Notes under the pieces: model-generated
Seen by the model: the letters and a program-made list of their open reading frames with translations, nothing else
What the model was told of the DNA's origin: nothing
The model's database searches: none
Shown: positions 7,192 through 15,999 of the stretch, one piece after another
Layout of the letters: every line of letters begins with the position of its first letter
Numbering within the stretch: the first letter of the stretch is position 1
From: Paenibacillus cymbidii
GTDB taxonomy: Bacteria; Bacillota; Bacilli; Paenibacillales; NBRC-103111
Assembly: GCF_004764705.1 (NCBI RefSeq)
Contig: NZ_SHLX01000043.1
Location: forward strand, 1 to 61,695
Direction of reading: 5' to 3'
DNA: 61,695 nt
Program-made: the position numbers and the translations under genes

Positions 7192-8949
7192 CTAAGGCCG
7201 CGGCTTCAGCTTCGTCAAGCCGCCTTGCTTCACGTTGCGGATGAACTGCGCCGCTTCGGCCCGGGTGAGCCGGTCTCCGCCCTGGAAGCCGGCAACGATG
7301 TCGGCGTTGTCCGATTTGCCGGAGGCGTAGCGCTTCCCAAGGATGTAGCGGATCGCCTCGTCGCCGCTTGCGTTTACGCCGTCCGCCGCGGCGATCAGTT
7401 CGGCCACGCGCACGCGTGTGATGGCGGCATCGCGCTGCGAGGCATTGTCATCGCCGGCCAGCGGATAGTTCAGCGCCGCCGCGCGGTCGTACAACGGGTC
7501 GGCCCAGTGACCGCGCGCCGGCAAGTCGCCAAGCGCCGGCTCATACGCCTTCAGCAGCAGCGACAAAAATTCCGCTTCGCTCACCTGCTTGTCCGGCTGG
7601 AACGTATGGTCGGGATACCCGCTGACGATACGGTTGGCGACGGCCCAGCGGACGGTCTGCTCCGACCAGTGGCCGGCAATATCGGTCAAGTCGACCTCAA
7701 CCAGCCCGCCGCCGTCACCGCCGCCTTGTTCCGTACCGCCGCCTTCGCCGCCCGCACCGTTCGCGCCGCCTGCCGGAGTGCCTTCGGCCTCGTCCGGATC
7801 GGCAATCCCCTCGACCAGATGGAAAAACTTCACTTCATAGCCCAGCGTCGCCGCCGTGCCGTCAAGTTTGCGGACGCCGCCGATACTGACGCGGAGAACA
7901 TCGCCGTCGTTCAGCCGGTCGATCTGGCCCGGCCGGAACACAACGGCACTGCCGCTGCCGACGCCAATCGGCGTTACGTTCAAGTAGTTGCCGCCGGAGT
8001 CGTTCGCATCATTGTTGCGGCTGTCGATCGTCCATGTCCGGCCGTCGGCCGTCCGCGTGACGGAAACGGTAACTTGCGAAAGCAGCGGCGTTGCGTATTT
8101 GTTCAGGTTCAATTCGACCGACCAGGCGTCGTTCGGGGCAAACGCCTCGACCGGGAAGTTGCCCTGGGCCGGGAACGCGATATAGTTGTAATCGATCTCC
8201 TCCGCACGGCTGAAGTCGAATACCTTCATCGCCGAGAACCAGTAAGGTTTCCCGGCTTTCGTCAGCGTGTTCGCCAGCCCGAAGCCGACTTTCTTGAGCG
8301 GCGGATTGAGCAGCCAGCGGCGATGGCCGACCATGGCGATATTGGCGGCGTCGGAGTCTGACATATAGCTGTAAACGGAGTTGACCAGCGGATTGCCGGG
8401 ATAACCGGACATGCTGAACAAATTCGAACTTTCCGTCGCCTGACGCCCGGACTGGAAGAAAGCGGCGTCCATGTCGGCCGGCTGCGGCGCATAGTGGTCG
8501 ATCCGGTTGTTGGCGGCGGTGAGCACGGCCCCGTATTGTGCCTGTTCGTTCAGCTCGGAATCCGTTTCCAGATCGCCTGGCAGCCCTGCCGCATAGCGAT
8601 AAAAGTTCGCTGCATCAAGCGCCTGACGGATGTAGTCCGGTTTGACGGCGCCAAGCGAATAGGGAGCGTTTGCGAGCGGAGCCTTCTCGTAGGGCTCCTG
8701 GTTCAGCCCGCTCTCTTTCCAGGGCGGCGTGTTCCATTTGAACCATAACGCGGCGAGTGCCGATTTGCTGCGCGCCGGAAGCAGGCTGCCTTCGGCGGCT
8801 GCAGCCCCGGCTGCGGAAGATGCCGCCTGCGCGTGCGGGACCGACACCGGCGCCGCCGGAACTGCTGCGGCGAGCAGCAAGGCGGCAAGCGCCGTATGCG
8901 CGAAACGCCGGAACGGCGCACGAGGCGAGCGGCTTGTCGTGTTGTCCAT
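7192..8949 (-). CDS. Secreted CAP (SCP/PR1) domain protein with C-terminal SLH repeats
   Basis: A protein of 585 residues. The N-terminal signal peptide (FAHTALAALLLAAAVPAAP) is followed by a CAP-like domain near residues 90-250: ALDAANFYRYAAGLPGDLE, QYGAVLTAANNRIDHYAP, ANIAMVGHRRWLLNP. A Gly/Glu-rich linker leads to three SLH-type repeats near residues 420-580 (DIAGHWSEQTVRWAVANRIV, SGYPDHTFQPDKQVSEAEFL), which anchor proteins to secondary cell-wall polymer. The role is a surface protein; ligand or enzymatic activity is unknown. The ATG of MDNTTSRSP is chosen because GGAAAGGAG precedes it; a start 14 codons upstream has no ribosome site. Confidence 0.85.
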   Translation of the reverse strand: MDNTTSRSPRAPFRRFAHTALAALLLAAAVPAAPVSVPHAQAASSAAGAAAAEGSLLPARSKSALAALWFKWNTPPWKESGLNQEPYEKAPLANAPYSLGAVKPDYIRQALDAANFYRYAAGLPGDLETDSELNEQAQYGAVLTAANNRIDHYAPQPADMDAAFFQSGRQATESSNLFSMSGYPGNPLVNSVYSYMSDSDAANIAMVGHRRWLLNPPLKKVGFGLANTLTKAGKPYWFSAMKVFDFSRAEEIDYNYIAFPAQGNFPVEAFAPNDAWSVELNLNKYATPLLSQVTVSVTRTADGRTWTIDSRNNDANDSGGNYLNVTPIGVGSGSAVVFRPGQIDRLNDGDVLRVSIGGVRKLDGTAATLGYEVKFFHLVEGIADPDEAEGTPAGGANGAGGEGGGTEQGGGDGGGLVEVDLTDIAGHWSEQTVRWAVANRIVSGYPDHTFQPDKQVSEAEFLSLLLKAYEPALGDLPARGHWADPLYDRAAALNYPLAGDDNASQRDAAITRVRVAELIAAADGVNASGDEAIRYILGKRYASGKSDNADIVAGFQGGDRLTRAEAAQFIRNVKQGGLTKLKPRP

Positions 8950-9041
8950 GTTGTCGCATTCTCCTTTCCTTCTCATGAAGCTGCAAGACAAGGTTCGACA
9001 ATAAGGTTCGACAAATGGCGACTATTTCCTTCCTTCCGCGC

Positions 9042-9560
9042 TTACGCTTGTCCGCGAATGCGTACGATGACCCCGCGAAGCCAGTCGCACTCGCAGCGTA
9101 ACAGGCTGATGCGGTGATCGATCGACAGGTCGACGCCGATCCCATGCCCGTGCCGCGGGGAAAGTTCGGTCAGCCGCAGCAGCTCGTCCAGCTTGGCCAG
9201 CTTCCGCTCCAGGCAACCGAGCTGCTCGTCCGGCGGCAGATGATCGAGAAACATCAGGCCGATGCTGCCGTGCGGAACGGACGGATTCGCTTCGGACAAG
9301 GAGCTGCGCAACAACTCGCCGAAGGCGCGTTCGCCGGCGGAAGTGATGGCGTATACTTGCCGCGGCGGACGGTTGCCTTCCTGCTCGAACTTCACTTCGA
9401 CGTACCCGGCGGCATCGAGCCGCTTCAGAATGGCGTAAGCGGTCGCTTTTTTCATATCGGTCACTCGTCCGAGATTGCGCTCAATGAAATCGTTCAATTG
9501 GTAGCCATGCTGGCTTTGCGACATGAGCAAGCCGAGAATGAGCAATTCGCGTTCGTCCAT
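9042..9560 (-). CDS. PadR-family transcriptional regulator
   Basis: A protein of 172 residues. The start MDERELLILGLLMSQSQHGY and then KKATAYAILKRLDAAGYVEV form the PadR winged helix; RQVYAITSAGERAFGELL is the typical wing. The C-terminal helices (ERKLAKLDELLRL) are the dimerisation part of PadR subfamily 2. PadR proteins repress nearby transporter or detoxification genes and are released by small ligands. It is divergent from a small membrane protein gene, with overlapping promoters and a PadR-type operator between them. Confidence 0.9.
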   Translation of the reverse strand: MDERELLILGLLMSQSQHGYQLNDFIERNLGRVTDMKKATAYAILKRLDAAGYVEVKFEQEGNRPPRQVYAITSAGERAFGELLRSSLSEANPSVPHGSIGLMFLDHLPPDEQLGCLERKLAKLDELLRLTELSPRHGHGIGVDLSIDHRISLLRCECDWLRGVIVRIRGQA

Positions 9561-9599
9561 GGCGGACGCTCCTTCCTGGCGGCGGGTGGCCGCATCCCC

Positions 9600-9677
9600 A
9601 TTATAATCACGCTTGACTATACGGTCAAAGCTTTGCTAGACTGGTTTTGGTGATTAGTCATATGTGATTAGTTACAT
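9600..9677. promoter_or_regulatory. Overlapping divergent promoters with PadR-type operator
   Basis: On the minus strand TTGACC (9623-9628) and TATAAT (9600-9605) are exactly 17 bp apart and point to padR. On the plus strand TTGACT (9613-9618) and TAGACT (9637-9642) are 18 bp apart and point to the membrane gene. The two -35 boxes form a dyad TTGAC-N6-GTCAA. Further right, ATGT-N8-ACAT (9662-9677) is the consensus spacing of PadR operators. One repressor could control both directions. Confidence 0.75.
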
Positions 9678-9710
9678 GCAATCATGAAATACGAACGGGA
9701 GGAAAGGAAA

Positions 9711-10217
9711 ATGTTCGAGACGATGCTCTTTATTCATTTGACGGGTCTTGCGGTGTGGTTCGGATCGATGGCGGCGATCGGGTTGATGCTGCTTGCGTTC
9801 CGCCGCGATCTGCGCTCGGAGGAAGCCAAGAAGATGGTAGGCAAGATGGTGAAGCTGTTCAACCGGCTGACGCATCCGAGCTCGTTTCTGGTGCTGGTCA
9901 GCGGCGGGTTGATGATGATGGACCGCTGGAGCGATACGGACCACCCGTTCTGGCTGACATTCATGGAACGGGTAGGCGGGGCGGTCGTGCTGCTGTCGAT
10001 CATCGCGCTGACGATTGCCGGCCGCAAGCTGACCAAACGACTCGGCGGAGGGGCAAGCGGCGCCGGGCAAGCGGCGAGTGCAGGGAAAGCGCCCGCGGCA
10101 GTCGGAGCTGGTGCGGCGGCGATGGCGGGAGTCCGGCTGAACGGCTACTTGTCGACGATGGGCGTAGCGGCCGTTGGCGTGCTGGCCGTCATCTTTGTCG
10201 TGAGTTTCCGATTTTAG
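9711..10217 (+). CDS. Small integral membrane protein, DUF2269/CopD-like
   Basis: A protein of 168 residues with about four membrane helices: FIHLTGLAVWFGSMAAIGLM, then a conserved-looking RLTHPSSFLVLVSGGLMMM, then VGGAVVLLSIIALTIAG and a C-terminal AAVGVLAVIFVV. A Gly/Ala-rich loop (residues 110-140) separates the last two. The pattern fits DUF2269-like membrane proteins of unknown function. The ATG follows GGGAGGAAAGG; an ATG nine codons earlier lacks a ribosome site. The PadR operator just upstream suggests it is the PadR target. Confidence 0.75.
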   Translation: MFETMLFIHLTGLAVWFGSMAAIGLMLLAFRRDLRSEEAKKMVGKMVKLFNRLTHPSSFLVLVSGGLMMMDRWSDTDHPFWLTFMERVGGAVVLLSIIALTIAGRKLTKRLGGGASGAGQAASAGKAPAAVGAGAAAMAGVRLNGYLSTMGVAAVGVLAVIFVVSFRF

Positions 10218-10245
10218 CCTGCAACCGATTCATCTATCCAGCCCC

Positions 10246-10286
10246 AAACCATCGTTCCGGCGGATGCCGGCCGGACGATGGTTTTT
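10246..10286 (+). terminator. Rho-independent terminator
   Basis: AACCATCGT with an inner CCGG stem pairs with ACGATGGTT, ending in TTTTTT. It separates the two related membrane protein genes, which therefore have separate transcripts. Confidence 0.85.
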
Positions 10287-10383
10287 TCGTTGCGCAAAAT
10301 TTGTCGTTTTTCCTCTGCACGGCGAGCTGGAGACTGGTATAATGAAAGCGTTGCCATTAACGGACAAACGGAGGAGAATCCCA

Positions 10384-10836
10384 ATGAAGTGGCTTGTGTT
10401 GGTTCATGTTTTATCGTCTATCATCGGCGTCGGTCCGACCTTCTTCGCCCATGTGCTGCTGCGCCGCAGCCAAACGCTGCCCGAGCTCCGATCGTCGCTC
10501 GCCATGAACAAGAAGCTGGAATTGTTCCCGAAGGTGGGCGGCAGCTTGGCCGTGCTTAGCGGACTTGCATTGTTCTTTGCGGGGGAATACGGCAAGTTTA
10601 CCCAGATGTGGCTGCTCGGTTCGCTGATTCTGTACGTCATCATCCAGATTATCGTCATTGCCATCATCACGCCGCGCGCCAATCGACTTTCCGCCTGGGT
10701 ATTCGATCCGCACAATGCGGCGGCGGCCGCGCTTCCGGCCGAACAATCGTCGCTGCATGCGCAAGTGAACCGGTTGTTTTACGCGGCTACCGCCTGCGGC
10801 GTGCTGCTGTTCAGCTTCATGATCATGAAGCCGTAA
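10384..10836 (+). CDS. DUF2269-family membrane protein
   Basis: A protein of 150 residues starting MKWLVLVHVLSSIIGVGPTF, then FAHVLLRRSQTLPELRSSLA, with helices at FPKVGGSLAVLSGLALFFAG, LLGSLILYVIIQIIVIAIIT and ATACGVLLFSFMIM. This is the layout of DUF2269 proteins, whose function is unknown. The start follows ACGGAGGAGAATCCC. It resembles the preceding membrane protein in size and topology and may be a distant paralogue. Confidence 0.8.
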   Translation: MKWLVLVHVLSSIIGVGPTFFAHVLLRRSQTLPELRSSLAMNKKLELFPKVGGSLAVLSGLALFFAGEYGKFTQMWLLGSLILYVIIQIIVIAIITPRANRLSAWVFDPHNAAAAALPAEQSSLHAQVNRLFYAATACGVLLFSFMIMKP

Positions 10837-10850
10837 GGGATTATTGAATC

Positions 10851-10895
10851 GCAAAAAGAGGAGGGGACCGCAGCAGGGTCCCCTCCTCTTTTTGC
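10851..10895. terminator. Bidirectional terminator
   Basis: A perfect 17-bp stem (GCAAAAAGAGGAGGGGA / TCCCCTCCTCTTTTTGC) with A/T tails on both sides, between convergent genes. Confidence 0.92.
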
Positions 10896-10898
10896 CGC

Positions 10899-11927
10899 TT
10901 ACTTTACGAATACGTGTTCCTTGTCCGTGATTTTGCCGTCCAGGATGCCGTCCAGCTCCAGCAGCGCATTCGCCTTGTCCTGTGCGGCCTGCTCCGTCGT
11001 GAGGATGCCGCCTGCCGTCAGTTTGTTCACTTGGACGTCCAAGTCGGCGCTGAGCGCTTCTTTCAGCTGCTCGCGCGTGACGCCTTTGTCGGCTGCGATT
11101 TCGGCAAGCGACTTGCCCTCCTCGTACAGCTTGGCGTAGGTCGGTTTGTCCAGTCCCAGCAGGTCGAATGCTGCTTTCAGATTCGGCCCGACGCTTGGGC
11201 GTTTCGCCGCCTGCAAGCCGCTGCCGCTGTCGGCCATGGCCATTTTGCGCTTGAGATTGTCCAGGTCCTCATCCGACAACCCTTCCGCGCGCGCGGCATT
11301 GAGCTTTTTCTCGATCCTTGCTTTTTGTTCTTCGGGCGAAGGAACGGCTTGTTTGCCGCCTTCGCGGTTGTCCTGCAGCTTTTCGTCCAAGAGCGCGTCC
11401 AGCTTCCGCAGCGAATTCGCTTTATCCTGGGCGGCCTGTTCGGCCGTAAGGCTGCCCGCTGCCACGAGCGCGTCCGCCTGCGCCTCCATGTCGGCGCTCA
11501 GCGCCGCCTTCAGCTGCTCGCGCGAGACGCCCTTGTCCGCCGCCATTTCGGCGAGCGACTTGCCTTCCTCGAACAGCTTGCCGTACGCTTGCTTGTCGAG
11601 GTCGAGCAAATCAAGCGCCGGCTTCAGGTTCGGTCCGACGCCCGGCCGTTTGATGACAAGTTGACCGCTTGCCGCCATCTCCAGCTTGCGTTTGATACTG
11701 TCCAATTGCTCTTCCGTCAGCCCTTCGGCGCGGGCGGCTTCCAGCTTCTTCAGCAGCATCGCTTGTTCGTCGCCGGATGGGGCGCCGAGCACTTTAGTTC
11801 CGGCTTCCGGCGCAGGGCTCGGGCTGGGGCTTGGCGAACCGGCACCACCCGATGCGAATACGGTGACCGGCAGCGCGAGGGCAAGGGCGAGCACGGCTCC
11901 CGCATACCACTTCACTGATTTCTTCAC
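10899..11927 (-). CDS. Secreted protein with two tandem ~135-residue repeats
   Basis: A protein of 342 residues with a signal peptide (WYAGAVLALALALPVTVFAS) and a Ser/Pro linker. Two homologous repeats (about residues 57-190 and 203-337) each contain LEAARAEGLTEEQLDSIKRK, a VGPNLK..DLLxLDK block, and KLFEEGKSLAEMAADKGVSR followed by EQLKAALSAD. The helical, charged repeats resemble the sporulation or cell-surface DUF2680-like proteins, but the family is not certain. The start is GTG after AAGGAGGCAACCTTGC. It lies 74 bp downstream of the histidine kinase stop and may be in the same operon. Confidence 0.75.
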   Translation of the reverse strand: MKKSVKWYAGAVLALALALPVTVFASGGAGSPSPSPSPAPEAGTKVLGAPSGDEQAMLLKKLEAARAEGLTEEQLDSIKRKLEMAASGQLVIKRPGVGPNLKPALDLLDLDKQAYGKLFEEGKSLAEMAADKGVSREQLKAALSADMEAQADALVAAGSLTAEQAAQDKANSLRKLDALLDEKLQDNREGGKQAVPSPEEQKARIEKKLNAARAEGLSDEDLDNLKRKMAMADSGSGLQAAKRPSVGPNLKAAFDLLGLDKPTYAKLYEEGKSLAEIAADKGVTREQLKEALSADLDVQVNKLTAGGILTTEQAAQDKANALLELDGILDGKITDKEHVFVK

Positions 11928-12001
11928 GCAAGGTTGCCTCCTTAATAGGGGATTCGCCGTTGATTCCGGCGTTATCTGTATGCTAAGGAAACATCATGAA
12001 A

Positions 12002-13333
12002 TCAGTCTGAAAAACGCGGCAGCGTCACGGTAAACGTCGAGCCGGCTCCCGGTACGCTCGCCGCCTCGATCATGCCGCCGTGCGAGGCGGCGATTTGCCT
12101 GGCGATAGCAAGGCCAAGCCCGGTTCCTTCCTTGCGGCGGGAACGGGCTTGATCGACCCGGTAAAACCGCTCGAAAATACGCGGCAAATGCTCGGCGGCG
12201 ATGCCGATTCCACTGTCGGCGACGGCGAAGCGGACCGTCTTTTCGCTTATCGTCAGCGTTAGTGCGACACTGCCGCCCTCGCGGTTGTACTGGATCGCGT
12301 TCTCCGCGAGTATCGTCAGCAGCTGGCGCAGCCGAACGTCGTCGCCGGTCATCGTACCGTTATCCGCTTCCTGTTCGTTCCAGCCGATTGTAACGGCCTT
12401 GCGTTCGGCCAACGGCTGCAGCTGCGAGACGACATTCGCCACCGTTTCCTTCGGCGAGAAGGTCCGGCGCGCCAGCTCCAGCCGGTCGTTGTCGCTGCGC
12501 GCGAGCGTCAGCAAATTGTCGACGAGCCGGATCAAGTGGCCGGACTCGGCCGCCATCTTCGTCAATACCTGCCGGTGAAACGGAGGCAGATGCTCCCGCT
12601 GTTCCTCGAGCACCTCGACGGAGGAGCGAAGAATGCTGAGCGGCGTACGCAGCTCGTGCGACGCGTCGGACGTAAATTGCTCTTGCCTGCGATAAGCGGC
12701 GGAGATCGGAATCATCGCGCGGCGGGAAAGCCAGTAGCCGATCGCCGAGGCGATCGCCAGCAGGAGCGCGGAGAAACCGGCAAAAGCGTAGCGCAAGTTG
12801 GCAAGCAGCGCAAGGTCGTCCGTAATTTCCTGGGCGACTACCAATCGGTGACCCGCAATAATGGCCGTTTTGACATTGGCGTCTACGGATACCCGGAACG
12901 TACGGCCGCCGCTTGCGGCGAAATTGCGGATTTGCCCGTTGTCCATCTGCATGAAGTCGGGCATGTGCGGCGCCAGCAGCTCCTCGGATCGGTTCGGATC
13001 GTCATTGGCGGGCCCCAGCACGATGCTTCCGCCGGCGTTCAGCAGCCAGATCGCTTGATTCTGTCGCAAACTGGCGGAAAAAAAGCCGACGCCGCCGGCT
13101 TTGACAAGAAGCTTGTCGTCGCCTTTGCCGATGACGGCATCCATCTTGGGCGACGCCGCCAGCTTGGCCAGCTCGGCGGAAGAAAGCGCCATCAGCTCGT
13201 TCAATTGATCGTTTTCCGTCGTCGTGATCGTACGCTGCACCAGCCAGTAGGCGAAAATGCCCGAACAGAGCATAATGAGCCCGACTGTCAGGCTGAACTG
13301 CCATGCCAGCTTCCGCCGCGTCCGCTCAAACAT
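12002..13333 (-). CDS. Sensor histidine kinase
   Basis: A protein of 443 residues. A membrane helix (about 12-32), an extracellular sensor of about 130 residues and a second helix (about 183-202) precede the HisKA box SDASHELRTPLSILR with His226. The ATPase domain has N box AENAIQYN, G1 DSGIGIAAEHLPRIFERFYR and G2 GTGLGLAI. It phosphorylates the response regulator just upstream. The start MFERTRRK overlaps the end of that gene by 8 bp, so the two are translationally coupled; a start nine codons earlier is less likely. The stimulus is unknown. Confidence 0.92.
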   Translation of the reverse strand: MFERTRRKLAWQFSLTVGLIMLCSGIFAYWLVQRTITTTENDQLNELMALSSAELAKLAASPKMDAVIGKGDDKLLVKAGGVGFFSASLRQNQAIWLLNAGGSIVLGPANDDPNRSEELLAPHMPDFMQMDNGQIRNFAASGGRTFRVSVDANVKTAIIAGHRLVVAQEITDDLALLANLRYAFAGFSALLLAIASAIGYWLSRRAMIPISAAYRRQEQFTSDASHELRTPLSILRSSVEVLEEQREHLPPFHRQVLTKMAAESGHLIRLVDNLLTLARSDNDRLELARRTFSPKETVANVVSQLQPLAERKAVTIGWNEQEADNGTMTGDDVRLRQLLTILAENAIQYNREGGSVALTLTISEKTVRFAVADSGIGIAAEHLPRIFERFYRVDQARSRRKEGTGLGLAIARQIAASHGGMIEAASVPGAGSTFTVTLPRFSD

Positions 13334-14021
13334 GGGCTTTCTCCCCGTTCGGGACGGCAAGCCGGTAGCCTGCGCCGTATATGCTGCGGATCAGCTTGGC
13401 GGCAAACGGGCCGTCCACTTTTTTGCGCAGCAGCTTGACCGTGGCGTCAACCGTGTTCAGCGTTACCCCTGCCCCGATCCCCCACACGTGATCGAGCAAT
13501 TGCTCGCGCGACAGCACCTGTCCGGCGTGGCGCATCAGACAGACGAGCAGTTGGAATTCCCGCCGGGTCAAAGCGACGGGAACGCCGCCGCGTGTCACTT
13601 CATAACGGGCCGGATTGGCCGACAATTCGCCTACTTGCAGCTGATCAGGCCGATACACGCTGTCTCCGCGGCGGGCCAGGGCATGGATGCGCGCGTCCAA
13701 CTCGTCCAGCGCGAACGGTTTGATCATGTAATCGTCTGCGCCGGTGCGCAGGCCGAGCACACGATCTTGCACGGCATCGCGGGCGGTCAGCAGCAGAATC
13801 GGCGTTTTATCGCCGGCAGCGCGCGCGTTTGCGGTCAGCTCGATGCCGCTGCTGTCCGGCAGCATCCAGTCGAACACGTACACGTCGTACGCTCCCGCCT
13901 GCATGCACGTTTTCGCCTCGGCACCGTCCCTTACCCAGTCGACGCTATGGTAGCGGCGCTGCAGCTGATGCTCCGTCAGCTCGCCAAGCGATTCGTCGTC
14001 TTCCGCAAACAATATGCGCAC
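13326..14021 (-). CDS. OmpR-family response regulator
   Basis: A protein of 231 residues. The receiver domain has the acidic pair AEDDES, phospho-acceptor Asp51 in VYVFDWMLPDSSG, and switch residues LLLTA and YMIKPF. The C-terminal winged helix contains LTRREFQLLVCLMRHAGQVL and SIYGAGYRL. It is the first gene of the pair with the histidine kinase. The targets may include the secreted repeat protein downstream (inference from position only). Confidence 0.94.
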   Translation of the reverse strand: MRILFAEDDESLGELTEHQLQRRYHSVDWVRDGAEAKTCMQAGAYDVYVFDWMLPDSSGIELTANARAAGDKTPILLLTARDAVQDRVLGLRTGADDYMIKPFALDELDARIHALARRGDSVYRPDQLQVGELSANPARYEVTRGGVPVALTRREFQLLVCLMRHAGQVLSREQLLDHVWGIGAGVTLNTVDATVKLLRKKVDGPFAAKLIRSIYGAGYRLAVPNGEKAHV

Positions 14022-14174
14022 CCTCGATCCCTCCGTCCGCCGCAGGGCGGCAAGCTTCTCACCCTATTGTACGCCATAAAAATGAAACGGGTATGAAACG
14101 GAGCACGACATTATCGTCAGGCGCGCGATCGTCCGATCGGCCTTCGCCAGACCGATTTTGCCGCTGCTATCGAC

Positions 14175-14218
14175 AAACGTCCCCTCATCCGCCGGACCCG
14201 GCAGATGAGGGGACGTTT
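14175..14218 (-). terminator. Terminator of the carbohydrate cluster
   Basis: A perfect 15-bp stem AAACGTCCCCTCATC / GATGAGGGGACGTTT just after the minus-strand stop. The A run read on the minus strand becomes a U tail. It would stop transcription coming from the carbohydrate cluster. Confidence 0.85.
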
Positions 14219-14227
14219 CTTTCCGCT

Positions 14228-15184
14228 TCAGTAACGCTTCCGCCAATCAATGCAGTTGATTGCCGGCGGCCGTCCCTGGGCATAGTCGCGAAGATTGCGG
14301 ACGAACAGATCGACGGCACGATCCGCGTAGTGGCGGGAAGCGCCCGATTGATGCGGCGAAACGAGCACATTGTCCATCGTCCAAAGCGGGCTGTTCGCGG
14401 GCAGCGGCTCCGTTTCGAACACATCGAGCGCCGCGCCTGCGATCGTGCCGCTCTGCAGCGCTTCGATCAGCGCCTGCTCGTCGGTCGTCCGGCCGCGTCC
14501 GACGTTAATATAACAAGCATCGCGTTTCATCGCGGCGAAACGGCCGCGGTTCATGACGCGATACGTGTCCGGGGTGAGCGGCAGCGTAACAACGACAAAA
14601 TCGCTTTCGCCGAGCACCCGGTCCAGATCGTCCATCGCATACATCCGGTCGATATGGGGGAGCGGGGAGGCCGATCTTCTGACGCCAAGCACCGTCATGC
14701 CGAACGCTTGGGCGATTTTGGCCGTTTCCTGGCCGATTTCTCCCACGCCGACGATGCCGATCGTCTTGCCGTGAAGCTCCGGCTGCCAATCCGGCCGCCA
14801 CTTCCGCTGCTGCTGATCGCGCAGCGTCAGCTGAAATCGTTTCGTCAAGACGAGCATCATCATCACGATGACCTCGGATATCGGATACGCATGGATGCCG
14901 CTCGTATGGGTCAGAACAATGCCGAGCTGCGCCAGTTCCTCCAGCGGGAACTTGTCGACGCCGGCTCCCCAGCATTGGATCCAGCGCAGCTTCGTGCCCG
15001 GCCGCAGCGTCAGGTCAGCGGCATCCGCATGCCAGCCGAAGACGATTTCCGCGTCAGGCAAGCGGCGCAACCGGTCCTCCGGCGTCAGCGCAGCGTGAAC
15101 CTGCCAGTGCGGGGCGGCCTCAGCGATTCGCTCGAGCAGTGTGTCGGGCAATTCCTGCAGCACAACAAGAGTTCCCATTTGCAC
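14228..15184 (-). CDS. D-2-hydroxyacid dehydrogenase (NAD-dependent)
   Basis: A protein of 318 residues. The Rossmann domain holds GKTIGIVGVGEIGQETAKIA. The catalytic set of the family is present: Arg in INVGRGRTTD, Glu in DVFETEPLP and His in VSPHQSGASR. It should reduce a 2-keto acid or oxidise a D-2-hydroxy acid. It is the last gene of the long minus-strand cluster, 11 bp after the alpha/beta hydrolase. A second member of the family is the first gene of the cluster, suggesting that sugar-acid-like intermediates are handled. Confidence 0.9.
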   Translation of the reverse strand: MQMGTLVVLQELPDTLLERIAEAAPHWQVHAALTPEDRLRRLPDAEIVFGWHADAADLTLRPGTKLRWIQCWGAGVDKFPLEELAQLGIVLTHTSGIHAYPISEVIVMMMLVLTKRFQLTLRDQQQRKWRPDWQPELHGKTIGIVGVGEIGQETAKIAQAFGMTVLGVRRSASPLPHIDRMYAMDDLDRVLGESDFVVVTLPLTPDTYRVMNRGRFAAMKRDACYINVGRGRTTDEQALIEALQSGTIAGAALDVFETEPLPANSPLWTMDNVLVSPHQSGASRHYADRAVDLFVRNLRDYAQGRPPAINCIDWRKRY

Positions 15185-15195
15185 CTCCGCCGGTA

Positions 15196-15984
15196 TCAGA
15201 ACGGCTTCAACAGGAATGCCGCTCCTTGACGATACCGCTTCTCCTCCAGTTGATGTCCTTCGTCTTCGGTAATCAACAGCACAACGCGGCCTTCCCTGCG
15301 CCCGGCATCGTCATGCAATCCCCGATTGCGTTCGTATAGCTCCGCGTAAAATTGCGCGCAGCGCGCCGTGGAGACGCGCTCGTCGGCATAGCCGATGGTC
15401 ATGATGACGGATTTGCCGAGCAGCGCCGGGATATATTCGCACAACGCCAGCGCCGCAACGTCGGAACGCTCGCGGATCGCGGCGAATTCGCGCAGCTCGC
15501 GCCAATCGGTAACGGGCGCCATTGCCGCGATGCGGGTAACCCGCGCGTCGACGGCGGCCAGCCGCAAGGCAAAATAGGCGCCGCGCGATGTCCCGCTGGC
15601 GTACACCGCGCGGCATGCGGCCGCACGACCGGACAAGGCGCGTGTCAGGATCGCCCGGGCGACGGCGATAAAATCGGCGAAAGGATCGCCGCCTGCCGCA
15701 ACGGCAGCCGCGATGCCGACGATACCTTCTCCGCCGCCGCATGCCCATGCGCCATGGCACGGCAGGTCGAAGCTGAGCGTGTAATGTCCCTGCTCCTGCA
15801 AGCATTCCGCCATGATCGAATAAGGGTGTTGCCTCACGGTACGCTCGCGATCCATCGCCACATTCAGCAGCAGCGCGCAGTCGGGAGCCGGCTGATGCGG
15901 GATGCCCAGCTCGTAGACGACCGGACCGACGGCCGTATCGATCGTATCTTGCACATATTCATAGAGTGGATAAGCAGCTTTCAA
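15196..15984 (-). CDS. Alpha/beta-hydrolase family protein
   Basis: A protein of 262 residues. The core has a nucleophile elbow GTSRG in VYASGTSRGAYFALRLAA, a preceding strand LSFDLPCHG, and a C-terminal histidine in TEDEGHQLEEKRY. Together these fit a serine hydrolase (esterase or peptidase S9-like). No signal peptide, so cytoplasmic. It starts 15 bp after the AraC regulator and ends 11 bp before the hydroxyacid dehydrogenase, so it belongs to the carbohydrate operon and may remove acyl groups from the imported substrate (inference). Confidence 0.75.
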   Translation of the reverse strand: MKAAYPLYEYVQDTIDTAVGPVVYELGIPHQPAPDCALLLNVAMDRERTVRQHPYSIMAECLQEQGHYTLSFDLPCHGAWACGGGEGIVGIAAAVAAGGDPFADFIAVARAILTRALSGRAAACRAVYASGTSRGAYFALRLAAVDARVTRIAAMAPVTDWRELREFAAIRERSDVAALALCEYIPALLGKSVIMTIGYADERVSTARCAQFYAELYERNRGLHDDAGRREGRVVLLITEDEGHQLEEKRYRQGAAFLLKPF

Positions 15985-15999
15985 CGCACTCGCTCCTGT

